DNA of 64,000 bases from Lethocerus indicus (lineage: Eukaryota > Arthropoda > Insecta > Hemiptera > Belostomatidae). Location of the stretch: positions 1,528,825-1,592,824 of the forward strand of contig JACDQD010000003.1 in NCBI GenBank assembly GCA_019843655.1, read 5' to 3'. The stretch's first letter is position 1; every line of letters begins with the position of its first letter. The position numbers were made by a program, and so were the translations under genes. Shown here piece by piece: positions 1 through 12,576 of the stretch. Under the pieces are notes generated by a model that saw nothing but the letters and a program-made list of their open reading frames with translations, had not been told where the DNA came from and searched no databases.

Positions 1-891
1 ATCCGTCCGAATGAATTATAATAATAAGTAGTATAAGTTACTTTTTAGTAGCAGTGATCACAAAGCGCATAACGTTGAAAGCATAAAGGGCCTTAATTTA
101 ACACTGAACGGCAAAAATATCTATTTTCTTCACACTAAACATTATTAAATAAGTCCATCATTAGAGGATATATCAATTATCGCCGTATGGGGACGGCGGT
201 TCGATTGGAGATTATAACAATTTATTACACTAATAAATAACAATTAATACGAGGAACGGAAAGTAACATCGAAGGTTGCCAAGGGCACTTTCTACCTCAA
301 GTATCGAATACGAATATAAGTCCTCGATAAAAAATTTGAAATTATCGAATAGTCATTTTAGAATCGCCAGTTTTTATACTGAAGTTTTTATATATTGCCT
401 TTTTTTATTGAATTATTAAACTAATAACGATTGGAACGGGGGAATGGAAGGTAACAGGTTGGAAAGATAGCATTTTCTTTGTTAAATGAAAAAAGTCTTG
501 GGAATGTTATTAAAAAAATTCGATACGCATATTAACTTCCGATTAGACGACGGTTGTAGCTAAAATATGAAAGAGACGCACTGCGTAATTCAAGTAATTC
601 CGTTCGAATTCCTCAAATCGATAGGAAATAATATTTAGAAAATATTCGAGCAAAATTTCTGTTTATTTTCATACAGTGTATCGGCACTAAAATCGAAACT
701 AAAATAATGTATAGATATCTACAGGATTTACTTGTTAGATGATGTTGAAGAGAAAAAGGCTCGCGTATTGATCGTATTGCTCTTTAAAATGCCGAATCGG
801 CGAGAAACAATTCGACATTACAACGGTTGGGAGGGCCGTTGTCAATATTGAATCGAAGGATAGAGTGCGCAATATCTGTTTTTGCGTGCAG
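1..891. other. AT-rich intron upstream of the SMU1 last exon
   Basis: No coding exon, RNA gene or repeat can be supported here. The stretch ends in an acceptor-like tract with AG at 890-891, directly before the SMU1 exon. It is therefore best read as the last SMU1 intron, with the rest of the gene lying outside the window. Confidence 0.6.
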
Positions 892-990
892 GTCCACGAA
901 AAGGACGTGATAGGCGTGACGCACCATCCGCACCAGAACCTGCTGTGCACGTACAGCGAAGACGGACTGCTCAGGCTTTGGAAACCTTGA
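892..990 (+). CDS. SMU1: SMU1 (WD40 spliceosomal protein), terminal coding exon
   Basis: The exon encodes the last 32 residues and the TGA stop at 988-990. It reads [20 protein letters not shown] followed by [12 protein letters not shown]. This matches the C-terminal end of SMU1, where the final WD40 blade finishes in LKLWKP or LRLWKP directly before the stop. SMU1 is a LisH/WD40 protein of the spliceosomal B complex that acts with RED/IK in the nucleus. The acceptor AG is at 890-891 and the exon opens in phase 0. All upstream exons lie outside the window. The call rests on remembered family sequence, and other WD40 proteins could in principle end alike, but the HEKDVIG...HHPHQNL signature is characteristic. 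Confidence 0.85.
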   Translation, partial: VHEKDVIGVTHHPHQNLLCTYSEDGLLRLWKP

Positions 991-1172
991 TTTGTCAATC
1001 GTCATCCGGCCGAACCGTTATCGCGTTTAACGGATTTTTCATCGTCGGCGACGAGGTATGACGTCTAATATGAATTTTCCGAAGACGAAACTCGTATATC
1101 GGAACCGAGGAATTTGACTCTGGGTGTTAATCTTGTAGAGTGGAAAAATTGTAAAATTTTCACGGCCCGTTG

Positions 1173-1178
1173 AATAAA
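1173..1178 (+). promoter_or_regulatory. Poly(A) signal for SMU1
   Basis: A canonical AATAAA lies 183 bases after the SMU1 stop, which suits a short 3' UTR. No other hexamer lies closer to the stop. Confidence 0.6.
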
Positions 1179-1542
1179 GACTTTGGCGCTTTGTCCTTTT
1201 TCCGATTTCATCTCACTTTATTATTTATAACGAAATACCGTTTCTTTCTATTACATAGAAAACGACAGGGATTCTCGCTTTAATATACCTGTAAAAGTTG
1301 GTGGATATTATAGAAAACCTGGAAAATGTTCAAACATAAGAAAAACAAAATTATAAATGAGAAAATCAATTCCCAGAGTGACCCCCCATATTTGACCCTA
1401 TAATCCTATTAAATGATCACACCATCCCCTTCCCACAATCTGACTTTAACTTAGGAAACGGATTAACGAAATCTGAAGACAAACACAACCCCCCAATAAC
1501 AATAACAGAACACATATATATATATACGACTGACATACTGAC

Positions 1543-1735
1543 AGACACTACAGTACATGTGAAAGTGACAGTGGTCAGTGAGGATGCCCAAGAGAACATC
1601 CAAAGTGCTGACGGTGACTGACACACAGCGCTACTGAAGACGGCGAGCGGCCGACAAACCGCAGTCTAGCGAAAGAACAAACCGGCGAGAGGAGGAGACA
1701 TGACGAACCTACACCGGTTTCTTACCGTTTACCAG
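1543..1735. mobile_element. Palindromic element P, right-half fragment
   Basis: The fragment carries the family core GCTACTGAAGACGGCGAGCG, then the AGACCR-like stretch, GAGAGGAGGAGACA and GACGAACCTAC, in the order seen in the complete copy at 17146-17467. The inverted partner half is missing. A short TA-rich tract at about 1514-1526 resembles the centre of the split copy at 54.5-55.1 kb. Confidence 0.6.
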
Positions 1736-2097
1736 TATCTACCGGCTCCGTTATGATCGCGTCATTTCGCAACACCCGACAGAGGCGGTAGGGCCAATTC
1801 GGATCGACTAGATCCGGGGGGGGGGGTGAAAAATCAAAAACTGATTCTCGAGTTTCGAATATTACGATTCGTTCATTTCATGAAACGACATCGAAATTTA
1901 TCCGCCCTGTATTTCGTCGACCGGGAATACAAATACATGAAGTATTGTGGTACAGAAACTTTTACATCGAGTAATTCAATACATTTTGTACCGTTCGTGC
2001 GTGAACTTGAAATTCGTCCCGATCTCAAAATTTATTTATCCGAATAGACTCGAGAAATATTTAAAAAAATGTAATTTATTCTATAACGTAGATTTCG

Positions 2098-2255
2098 TGC
2101 ATCTCTGTCTCCTCTCGCACGGTTCGGTCTGCACTGTCACTCCGACTTGTAGCCGGAAAACGTGCGGAGCGCTACTGAAGACGGCGGACGGCCGAAACCG
2201 GTCTGGCGAAAGACCGGACCGAGGCCGAGAGGAGACGGAAACGTACGAAATCGTT
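2098..2255. mobile_element. Palindromic element P, fragment
   Basis: The stretch contains TGTCTCCTCTCGC at its left and then GCGCTACTGAAGACGGC, CCGGTCTGGCGAAAGACCG and GAGAGGAGACGGAAAC. These are remnants of both arms with most of the left arm deleted. It is recognised only by similarity to the other copies in this window. Confidence 0.55.
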
Positions 2256-2889
2256 TATAATGCACAATAATAATAATCGTTTATATAATGCACAACTGCG
2301 TTTAACCAAAGTGGGCGTATTTATTACAGAAATTCGTGTTTATAATTTGTGTAGAATTCTGAAATATTACAGGCTGTAGCGGCCGCCATCTTTCACTGCT
2401 ACCAACGCGCGTTTTATGGATAATAAATATAATTTCATAATTTTGTTTTATGTTTCATTAATATCGCAACATATTTTGTTGTGATATTACGCTCGTTTCT
2501 GGAAGATTGAATTCCAGGACGTAGGAACGATAATAATTTGTTTTGAGAAAAAAAAAATGAAGGGAATATTATACGTATTATATAGTCGAAATTTCGTCAA
2601 AAAAAAAAAATTTTAAACGCGTTTAAACATTTTTTTTCAAAACGGGCTTTTATTTCTTTTCACGATATCGCCAATTTTTAATCCGATCAATGAAAGGTCA
2701 TCAAATTCGGCGAACAAATCTATCGCCAATTAACGATAGCCGTTAATTTTGTAACCGTCTGCGTTCTATTTTTATAAATGGAAAACGTTTCTCTGATGAT
2801 AAAAAAAATTCCAATTACATTTAAAAATCTCGTATTAATTTGCCCTGACCATTATATATAACTTCCTTCGCGATATACGCGATCCTATA

Positions 2890-5490
2890 TTTCCTATATT
2901 TCAACATTTTTTGAATCGGTATTAAAACCTTTAGTCGGATATTTTTCATTTATGTTTCTTATATTTCAACATTTTTTCTATCGGCATTAAAACCTTTAGT
3001 CGGATATTTTTCATTTATGTTTCTTATATTTCAACATTTTTTCTATCGGCATTAAAACCTTTAGTCGGATATTTTTCATTTATGTTTCTTATATTTCAAC
3101 ATTTTTTCTATCGGCATTAAAACCTTTAGTCGGATATTTTTCATTTATGTTTCTTATATTTCAACATTTTTTTGTATCGGCATTAAAACCTTTAGTTGGA
3201 TATTTTTCATTTATGTTTCTTATATTTCAACATTTTTCTATCGGTATTAAAACCTTTAGTCGGATATTTTTCATTTATGTTTTATATTTCAACATTTTTC
3301 TATCGGCATTAAAACCTTGTCGGATATTTTCATTTATGTTTTTATATTTCAACATTTTTTCTATCGGCATTAAAACCTTTAGTTGCGTATTTCTAACAAT
3401 ATCTGAGCTTATTTATCTTGGAATCTTTAACTATTATTATTACGATTCAGATACAATTTTCGACCGAAAACAATATTATTTAACCGTTAAAATTCGTGTT
3501 AAAATTGAAATAGGACCAAAAAGTATTTGGTACCGAGAAGTAGAATCGGAGAAAATAAATTTCAAATGTCGGCATAGTTCTATATATTTATTATATATAT
3601 ATTTTTTTTTAATTCTAATCACGGCCCAACAAAAATATATCGGAAAAATGCTATTTCAACCTTCAACCTAATATATAAAATATTAACACAATACATTAGA
3701 TTATTTACACTTGGAATGTATTAGTAGAAATTAATTAAAACCTTCCACAATGTATTCTTTCTGATATTTCCATTTATTTTTCAACCATTGAATCGTCCGC
3801 CATTCAATCGGAATTTTTAATCGTATTCGCAAAAATCACATTTTTATTTGGTTAAATATGTTTTAAACGCGAGTATTTACAGCTATAAGTATTTCCGTTC
3901 GAAAATGTTTTTCCCCGAAAAGAAAATTCGAAAATTGTAATTTCCTACGTTTCGAAGTAAAATTTATATTAACATCGATACAATTGTCAGCGCGTTATCG
4001 TTTAAAGATTTCAATCGATCGACGTTATTTCATATATCGATGTTTTATTTAAATATTCCGCGTTGACGCTTAATAACATTTTTCCGTTATTTCATTGTCG
4101 GAAAAAAATCGTCACGAAAATTTACGTCACTTCTGAGAAATCGATTTGAGTTAATTTAAAAAAAAAATAATCGCGTAATTAAACACCGATCAATATGCGG
4201 AAGATTTATTATATAGGGAGAGATTTATTTTCGAGGCCGTACACCGATTTTCGAACCGATTTCACTTTTATCTACAGTTTACATAAAAGTAGATAACGGT
4301 AATTCGTAAAAAAAAAAAAAATAAAAACGGACAACTGGGGGAGAAAAAAATGGTGTACCGCTAGAGTCTTGTAAATATTGGGTTATCGGAAAAAAAAAAT
4401 CCCGATAAGAATAGTTAACGGACGTACAAAAAAAAAAAAATAGATAATAAAATTAATTTATATCTCGGGCCGAAGATATCTTCAGATTGTATCTAATTTT
4501 TATTATAAAATTACATCTTTTCAGTGCGAGCGCACACACACACACACACACACAATGGCACATTAACAATAAGTTAATATTAAAAATCAAGTTGAAAAAT
4601 AAATGGAAATAACAGAAAGAATACATTGTGGAAGTTTTTAATTAATTTCTACAATAGATTCCAAGTGTACATAATCTAATGTATTGTGTTAATATTTTAT
4701 ATATCAGGTTGAAGGTTGAAATAGCATTTTTCCGATATATTTTTTTTGGGCCATGATTAGAATTAAAAAAATATATATATATATATATAATATATAGAAC
4801 TATGCCGACATTTGAAATTTATTTTCTCCGATTCTACTTCTCGGTACCAAATACTTTTTGGTCCTATTTCAATTTTAACACGAATTTTAACGGTTAAATA
4901 ATATTGTTTTCGGTCGAAAATTGTATCCGAATCGTAATAATAGTTAAAGCTTCCAAGATAAATAAGCGCCGATATTGTTAGAAATACGCAACTAAAGGTT
5001 TTAATGTCGATACAAAAAAATGTTGAAATATAAGAAACATAAATGAAAAATATCCGACTAAAGGTTTTAATGCCGATAGAAAAAATGTTGAAATATAAGA
5101 AACATAAATGAAAAATATCCGACTAAAGGTTTTAATGCCGATAGAAAAAATGTTGAAATATAAGAAACATAAATGAAAAATATCCGACTAAAGGTTTTAA
5201 TGCCGATACAAAAAATGTTGAAATATAAGAAACATAAATGAAAAATATCCGACTAAAGGTTTTAATACAGATACAAAAAATGTTGAAATATAAGAATCAT
5301 AAATGAAAAATATATCCAACGGTAAAGGTTTTAATGATTTTTAAATGTAATTGTAAATGAAAAATATCCAACTAAAGGTTTGTAATCATCAGAAAACGTT
5401 TTCCATTGAAATATAAAAATAGAACGCAGACATTTACAAAATATAACGGTTTTAATGTCGATAAAAAAAAAAAAATGTTGAAATATAGTT
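2890..5490. mobile_element. Foldback-like element whose arms end in tandem repeats
   Basis: The left arm (about 2890-3784) and right arm (about 4585-5490) are inverted copies separated by an about 800 bp centre without a convincing gene. The outer part of each arm is a tandem array of an about 62-66 bp unit containing TCGGCATTAAAACCTTTAGT, with about eight units on the left and about six plus degenerate ones on the right, in opposite orientation. The inner parts of the arms (3395-3784 and 4585-4990) are non-repetitive inverted copies. Terminal inverted repeats made of short tandem subrepeats are the hallmark of foldback transposons such as Drosophila FB. No transposase is visible, so it would be non-autonomous. 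A simple inverted duplication of a satellite is the alternative. Confidence 0.7.
4531..4553. repeat. (CA)n microsatellite
   Basis: A short run of CA dinucleotides lies in the central part of the foldback element. Confidence 0.8.
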
Positions 5491-5791
5491 AATCGTAGAT
5501 GAAAAAAATTTCCTAATTCCCATTGATAAATGGCCGACTGATTCAATAATATCGCATTTAATTGACACCGAACGAAATTTCGTTGAATATATTTAAAACA
5601 AACAAAAAAAAAAACGGATTAGGATTGAAAAACCAACAATTTTTTTTTTTTATTATCGTACTATTTTTACAAATTGAATATATCACAAAAACTCGTCAAA
5701 GGCACACACACTTTTTCTCATTCACCGCATTGAACACTCACTGTATTAGTTGGAGTTCGTTGGATGGGTAATATATATATATATATATGTT
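5491..5791. other. CREG 3' flank, nothing recognised
   Basis: AT-rich sequence lies between the foldback element and the CREG stop codon. It contains a short (TA)n run at about 5771-5788. No feature is supported beyond a possible 3' UTR for the minus-strand CREG gene. Confidence 0.5.
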
Positions 5792-8700
5792 TTATATCGC
5801 GTTAACTTCGATATCGACGACCGAATAGTCGCGTCTGTCGTCGGCTCCGCTTTTCAATTCGGGCGGCGCTTTGAAATATTCGTCGACCGTCGGATATTTG
5901 TTGCCACCGACGTCGCTCACCAGAAGTACGCTGCCTATATCCAACTTCATAACGATCCATTGGTGGCCTGAAAATCGAAAACGAAAACTTTATTTTCGGC
6001 GATTTTTCCAAATTTTTCGCTTTTACCCCCGTCTCCCGAATTCGAATTATAATAGAGAAAATTTGCACCGGGGTGGGGTGGGACCCAAAACACATCTTTT
6101 TGTAAAAAGTGAAAACGGCCTCTAACTTGTAAATATATTATTTATCGATATAACGGATCGATTATAAGCGCCTGGATATTCATGTATTTTTTTTTTTCTA
6201 AGTCTATCGCGGATTACAAAAAGAATTCGTTATCCATTTTCGCTCATCACATAATATATGCGAGTCGCTCTACGAGAATTATACACAACTTTATACGGTA
6301 GTTTTAATCGATTTTTATTAAAGCGATTAATTTTAATTTTTTTTTAATAAAAGGTAATTACAGAATTCTTCTAATCTATTGCGAACCGCTCCCTATTCTA
6401 TAATAAGATAATTGATTATGATATTCTATCGTATTCGGAATGCTCTAATTGTCTACGGAAGTTTTTCATTAAATTGAGAATAAAATATGCGCTCTCTAAA
6501 ATTATAATCAAGAGTTAGTAGATTTTTTTTTTAATTTTAATCTATTCCAGATTATATACCGTAATTTCGGAACAATTTATCTCCGATTAGTAACGAGAAC
6601 TTATCTATTCGATTATGACGTTATGTCGTGACTCACATTAGAGATAACGACGAAAATGCTTTAATTGTATCCAGTAATTGGGATAAAATCTATATTATAT
6701 TTTTTATTTGGAACGCGTATAAATAATAATTAAAGTGAAACTCTTCTAATATTCGATCCGATCTACAACATTGTAATTATCCGTAAAATATTATGTACAA
6801 AAATGTTCCAATCGGACATTTTCTGTTTCTCAGTTTTCAACATTTTTATTGCGTTAAAAAAAAAAAGCGCACAATAAAATTGAATTAAAATGTTTAGGCC
6901 ACGATAAAATCTTATGTTATATTTTTATTTGGAACGCGTATAAATAATAATTAAAGTGAAACTCTTCTAATATTCGATCCGATCTACAACATTGTAATTA
7001 TCCGTAAAATATTGTCTACAAAAATGTTCCAATCGTAAATATATTTTCCCATTCGTCGTTCCCTATCTCTAAATACATTTTCAATCCAGTTAAACAGAGT
7101 TAATCTGGAATTTATTTCGAAACTAATTAATTTATTTTTTTTCTAAAGCTCGACCTATAAATTTATCGATTACGTATAAACGTTTTCACACTTCCAAAAG
7201 TGCATTTATTCAAAAGTGAATTATATCTTATTATGCAACCCGTTAGTCGGAGTTTGTAATCTAGAAGCCTCAGAATACGTAATTGCACGAACGAAATTTG
7301 TCGTTATTGCGAACAAAAAATGTCCGAAATATACTATTCATAAGTTGCATAGCTGATATCGTATATATTAATTATTTATAAATGAAATAATGCGTTTACC
7401 CGGCGGCCACCTCGCCATAATCGGGTGGCGGCAGAAAAGCGCATTCCTCGCGAATTGCCATTCTTCCGTCTGATCGGGGACCTGAAAAATATATCGAAAA
7501 AAAATAAATACAATTTTTTGTATTTTTTTTGCGGAAATTCGAAAAAAATAATTTTTTTTTTTTTTTTACGATATTCTTGCGTACTCACTTTCAGGCAATT
7601 TCCCGTAAGAATGACCTGCGGACACCTGGGATCTTCGGGATCGTAAGACTGCGATTTACAGTAATCGCCTGCGCCAATGTCATCGTCATCGAACACTTCT
7701 TCGTTTTCTGTGCGCGAACAATAAATTTATTTGTTTTTGTTTTTTTCCAGAATAAAGCGATAATAATAATTGTAGTAGCGATTCTTGAAGATGATAGTTC
7801 AACTAAGATCGATAGCCGTTGATCGGAAGGGAGATTGAGCGATAAACCGACCGAAATCAATCTCCTCGGAAGTTTCCGCTTTGTCGTCCGCTTCGCATAC
7901 ACGGTAAAAAGCTATATTTTATTCTCTAATAAATAAGCGCAGCGAAAATGATAAATATCGATAGAACGATTTTTTTTTCTTTTTCTTGGGTCTCGCACGC
8001 CATTTTCAAATTCTCGGATTGTATTCGGAAAAGTAAAAATTATCGCAGCACTTTGGGGAAAGCGTTTCGGATCATAAAAACACCCGAGACGATTCCAATA
8101 ATCGTTATTAACGGAAATATAAATTCAGATTTATATTTGACCGGCTCGCCGTTCTTACTATACTACTGACCGATAAAAGTCAAAAATCTGATCTTATTAC
8201 GCAAGCCGTTATTTAGTCTGTAATCTGGAAGCCTGCGAAGTAACAGAATACGCAATTTACACGAACGAAATTTGTCGTTATTCCGAATAAAAAATAAAAA
8301 ATTTCCGTTAATAAAATTCAGATTTATATTTAACCGCCTCACCGGCCTTTCTATATTACTGACCGATAAAAGTGATAAATCTGATCTTATTACGCAAGCC
8401 GTTATTTAGTCTGTAATCTGGAAGCCTGCGAAGTAACAGAATACGCAATTTACACGAACGAAATTTGTCGTTATTCCGAACAAAAAATAAAAAATTTCCG
8501 TTAATAAAATTCAGATTTATATTTAACCGGCTCGCCGTTCTTTCTATACTACTGACCGATAAAAGTGATAAATCTGATCTTATTACGCAAGCCGTTATTT
8601 AGTCTGTAATCTGGAAGCCTGCGAAGTAACAGAATACGCAATTTACACGAACGAAATTTGTCGTTATTCCGAATAAAAAATAAAAAATTTCCGTTAATAA

Positions 8701-11700
8701 AATTCAGATTTATATTTAACCGGCTAACCGCCAGCTGTTCTTCTTTCTATATCTACTGACCGATAAAGTGATAAATCTGATCTTATTTACGCAAGACCGT
8801 TATTTAGTCTGTAATCTACGAAGAACGAAATTTGTCGTTATGCGAAGTAACATTTCCGCTCTTTCTATAATACGATTTATATTTAACCGCTCGCCGTTAT
8901 TTCTATATTAACGTAAGTTAATTCTTGAATTACGAAATTTGTCGTTATTCAACAAAAATAAAAATTTCCGTTAATAAAATTCAGATTTATATTTGACCGC
9001 TCACCGCTCTTTTGCCATTACTGAGTCTGTAATCTGTAAGCCGTTAAGTGAATTGATCTTCCATCCAAGCACGGATTTGTCGTTATTCAACAAATTTGTC
9101 CGTTATTATTCAACAAAAATAAAAAATTTCAATAAAATTCAGATTTATATTTATACCGGCTCTACTGACTATATTACTGATAAAAGTGATAAATCTGATC
9201 TTGAAAATTACGCAAGCCGTTATTTAGTCTGTAAGTCTGTGAAGTAACAGAATACATGTATACACGAACGAAATTTGTCGTTATTCCAGAATACAAAAAA
9301 TAAAAATTTCCGTTAATAAAATTCAGATTTATATTTAACCGCTCTTTCTATACAGATAAATCTAACCGCCCGCCAGCCTTTCTATATTACTGAAGCCGCA
9401 AATTTAGTCTGTAATTTCGGAAGCAAACGAACGAATTTCGAACAAAAATAAAAAATTTCCGTTAATAAAATTAACAGATTTATATTTAACCGCCCGCCGT
9501 TCTTTCTATATTACTGACCGATAAAAGTGATAAAAATTATCTGATAAAAGTTACGAAGTCTGTAATAACGCAATTAACAAAATAAAAATTTCCAAAAAAT
9601 AAAAATTTCGCTAATAAAATTATATATTTGACCGGCTCGCCGCCTTTCTATATTACTGATTTCCGATAAAAGTGATAAATCTGATCTTATTACGCAAGCT
9701 AGTTTATAATGAAGCTTAACGAATACTACGAATTTATACTCTAATTCCGAAATTTGTCGTTATTCAATAAAAATAAAAATTTCGTTAATAAAACAGATTT
9801 ATATTTAATATATTACTGACCGATAAAAGTGATAAATCTTTTATAATCGGTCAGAATTTAATTTTATTTGTGCAGAATAGATTAACGGATCGTCTGATGT
9901 AACAGGAATTTGTCGAAATTTGGTTATTCGAACAATAAAAACTCATGAGCCTCAGTTTCTCGGTCATTTAGTCTGTTAAATATGAATACCGTTAAAATTT
10001 AATTGAATTTGTCGTTATCAACTGAAATCTTGCGATATTCGTATATAATTTGACCGTTAATTTTGATCGATTTCTATCTCAAACCGCTCGGTCCACCGTT
10101 TGACCTCTGCGGTGACAGTTTATAATATTTATTTCACTTACTTGGGCCGACTTAAGCCGAGTTTCAAGACGCGTTTGCAGGAGTAATTTCGCCGTTTCCG
10201 TAAAATTTCCGGAAATAAAATTCAGATTTATATTTAACCGCTGGCGGTGCCTTCCCCGCGTTTTTTACATGATTTATGTACATTTTTTTCGTTCGCCGGT
10301 AATAAATTTGAATAAGCGATCGGACTCATAATATTTCGGCCGAATCACTGAAAATCTAATATCGCGAACGCCGAAGTATATAATATTTATTTATTTTTCA
10401 CACGGGCCGACTTAAGCGTCGAGTTTTAAGACGCTTGCAGGAAATTTCGGCCGTTTCCAAAACATTTCCGAATAAAATTCAGTTTTATATTTAACCCGGC
10501 GGTGCCTTCCGACGTTTTACATGATTTATGTACATTTTTTATCGTTCGGTAATAAATTTGTATAAGCCGGTCGGACTCGTAATAGATTTTTTCGGCACGA
10601 ATCACTGAATATCGCTTAATAATAATCGTTTAAATATTTTGACCATTAATTTTGTCATCGCTATCTCAAATCGGTCTAGCTTGATAGCCGTCTGCATCGA
10701 ACGAAGTATATAAGCCGTATTTATTTATTTTTCGGGCCGACAAGCGGTCGAGTTTCGTAAGACGTTTGCAGGAGTAATTTCGCCGTTTCCCGTAAACATT
10801 TCCGGAAATAAAATTCAGTTTTATATTTAACCGGCTTGGCCGGTGCCTTCCGCCGGCATTTTACATGATTTATGTACATTTTTTATCGTTCGGGAATAAA
10901 TTTGAATAATTTCACGGTTTGCCCGCAACGTAAAATGGACTCCGGTTTGAAACCCTTTCCGTAGCGATTACTAGAAATCGGGTGAAATTTAGGTGAAAAA
11001 CCGCTCACCATGAGATCCTGTGTACCTTCGTCCATGAGGTGACGTAGATGTCGGCACCCGGTGCTGTTGTACGTCGGGCCGTCGACCATCGAAAACCTCG
11101 CCATGGGTATCCGAACGCGTACCTTCTGCTGGGAACGTGACTAACGCTGCACCAGTCTGCACGAAATATAAAGAGAGATGATATACCTGTAGGCCAGAGA
11201 GCGGTTTGGGGGGGCCGCTCTCGCCCGTCTTCAGTAGTCACTGTCGCAGTACGTGTGAAAGCGGCGGTGCAGCGGTGAGGATGCACCCCCCCCCCCCCCC
11301 CCCCCAAGGAAAAACATCCAAAGTGCCCAACGGTGACCACACAGCGCTACTGAAGACGGCGCGAGCGCCCCAAACCGGTCTAGCGAAAGACTGAGACAGA
11401 AACATCACGAAACCTACGGTATATTCCAACCCCTCGTGAGACCACAAAACAGGTATATTAAATTAGAGGATATACCTGTTTTGTGGCCCGCGACGGTGGA
11501 GTTTCCCGCCTCTCTTCGCCAGACCGTTTTAGCCGCCTTCAGTAGCGCTGTGTGTCAGTCACCTGTCGCAGTACAAAGTGACGGTGCAGTGAGGATGCCC
11601 AAAAACATCCAAAGTGCCCATACAGTGACTGACACAGCGCTACTGAAGATGGCGAGCAGCTGAAACCGGTCTAGCAAAAGACCAAACAGCGAGAGAGGAG

Positions 11701-12576
11701 ACAGAAACATCACGAACCTACAGTATATTCCAACTCAGCAGACAAAACATGGTGGTATATTAAATTAGAGATTTACCTGTTTTGTGGCCTGAGCGGGTGG
11801 TAGGTTCGTGGTGTTTGTTTCCCTCTCTCTCTTGCCAGACCGTTTCGCTCTCCGTCTTCAGTAGTCACTGTCCGCAGTACATATGAAAGAGACAGTGCAG
11901 TGAGGATGCCCAAAACATCCAACAGTGACTGACACAGCTGCTACTGAAGATGGCAGAGCGGCCAAACCGGTCTAGCAAAAGACCAAACAGCAGCGAGAGA
12001 GAGAGGAGACAGAAACATCACGAACCTACAGTATATTCCAACCCCTCGCAGACCACATGGTGGTAGATTTGTGGTGTTTGTTTCCATCTCCTCTCTCTCT
12101 CGCCAGACCGCGGTTTCGGCCACTCGCCGTCTTCAGTAGTCACTGTCGCAGTACATGTGAAAGTGACAGAGTGCAGCAGTGAGGATGCCCAAGAGAACAT
12201 CCAACAGTGACTAACAGTGACAGTAACACAGCGCTACTGAAGATGGCGAGCGGCCGAAACCGCGGTCTGGCGAAAGACCAAACAGCAGCAGCGAGAGAGA
12301 GAGAGGAGACACAGAAACATCACGAACCCAGGGGTATAAATAGAGGGCCTTGACCCTTCAGATAATAGATAAACTGTAGTGGTAATGGCAATTACCGGAA
12401 TTGTGGACGACGTATCTGGCCATCCTGGCGGCCTGCTCCTTGGGCGGTATAACGACCGGCTCACTCCCGATTTTCCATATTTCAGTGTATCCCGAAAGTC
12501 CCAGCCGGCCGCAATCGGCCCCAATAAAACCGAAGGCCGCCAGCCAAAACAGGAATAGCGCAATACGACTCGACAT
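5792..12576 (-). CDS. CREG1: CREG-family secreted glycoprotein, 5 exons, frame lesions in exons 2 and 3
   Basis: The coding exons on the minus strand are 12576-12396, 11156-11009, 7707-7589, 7481-7400 and 5967-5792 (stop 5794-5792). The protein would be about 236 aa, close to CREG proteins. Exon 1 gives a signal peptide (MSSRIALFLFWLAAFGFIGA) and then PPKEQAARMARYVVHNS, the CREG N-terminal motif. Later exons give MTMTLAQA, DYCKSQSYDPEDPRC, FARNALFCRHPIMARWPPG and HQWIVMKLDIGSVLLV. All are typical of the CREG FMN-binding split-barrel-like fold, a secreted or lysosomal protein. Phases match throughout if four single bases are added in exon 2 (near 11104, 11060, 11052-11049 and 11038) and one in exon 3 (near 7669). 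Without them both exons shift frame. The start at 12576 is preferred over an in-frame ATG at 12606 because the signal peptide begins there. Introns 1 and 2 are packed with repeats. Confidence 0.88.
6680..7040. repeat. Tandem duplication, about 220 bp period
   Basis: A block beginning near GATAAAATCTATATTATATT recurs about 220 bases later (6680-6815 versus 6904-7036) with nearly identical sequence through AAAAATGTTCCAATCG. It lies in CREG intron 4. A diverged copy of the 193-bp satellite unit follows at about 7228-7330. Confidence 0.75.
8098..9880. repeat. Satellite array, about 193 bp unit, in CREG intron 2
   Basis: The landmark GATCTTATTACGCAAGCCGT starts at 8190, 8383 and 8576, giving an exact 193 bp period. 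The next copy at 8779 is off by 10 bases. The first three units are almost identical. From about 8760 on, the units become shortened and shuffled, with missing homopolymer bases and joined fragments. The unit carries AAATTTGTCGTTATTC and AAAATTCAGATTTATATTTA. There is no coding potential. Confidence 0.85.
10140..10910. repeat. Second satellite array in CREG intron 2, about 240-330 bp units
   Basis: Three irregular units carry, in order, GGGCCGACTTAAG or a variant, GAGTTTCAAGACG, TTTCCGGAAATAAAATTCAG, GGTGCCTTCC and TTACATGATTTATGTACATT. The segment from TTTCCG through AAATTCAG to TATATTTAACCG is shared with the 193-bp unit next door, so the two arrays are related. Many small indels separate the copies. 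Confidence 0.75.
11165..12345. mobile_element. Cluster of palindromic element P copies in CREG intron 1
   Basis: About four head-to-tail copies or partial copies are present, at roughly 11165-11460, 11470-11760, 11775-12060 and 12060-12340. Each repeats the pair of opposed motifs: TTCAGTAGCGCTGTGTGTCAG on one arm and the reverse, AGCGCTACTGAAGAYGGCGAG, on the other. GAGAGGAGACAGAAACATCA and CCTACAGTATATTCCAAC mark the outer right arm. A C-run at 11287-11305 interrupts the first copy. TATATTAAATTAGAG occurs at both 11454 and 11756, consistent with tandem amplification. Confidence 0.8.

Larger units (their letters stand above)
1179..2889. other. Intergenic DNA with palindromic-element fragments
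   Basis: There is no supportable gene between SMU1 and the foldback element. The stretch contains two half-copies of the palindromic element (see 1543-1735 and 2098-2255), a G-run at about 1817-1826, and otherwise AT-rich unique sequence. Confidence 0.5.

Noticed and set aside
3147..3671. 174-codon ORF on the plus strand
   Set aside because: Its first half is the tandem subrepeat of the foldback arm and the rest is AT-rich arm sequence. The inverted copy has no matching frame.
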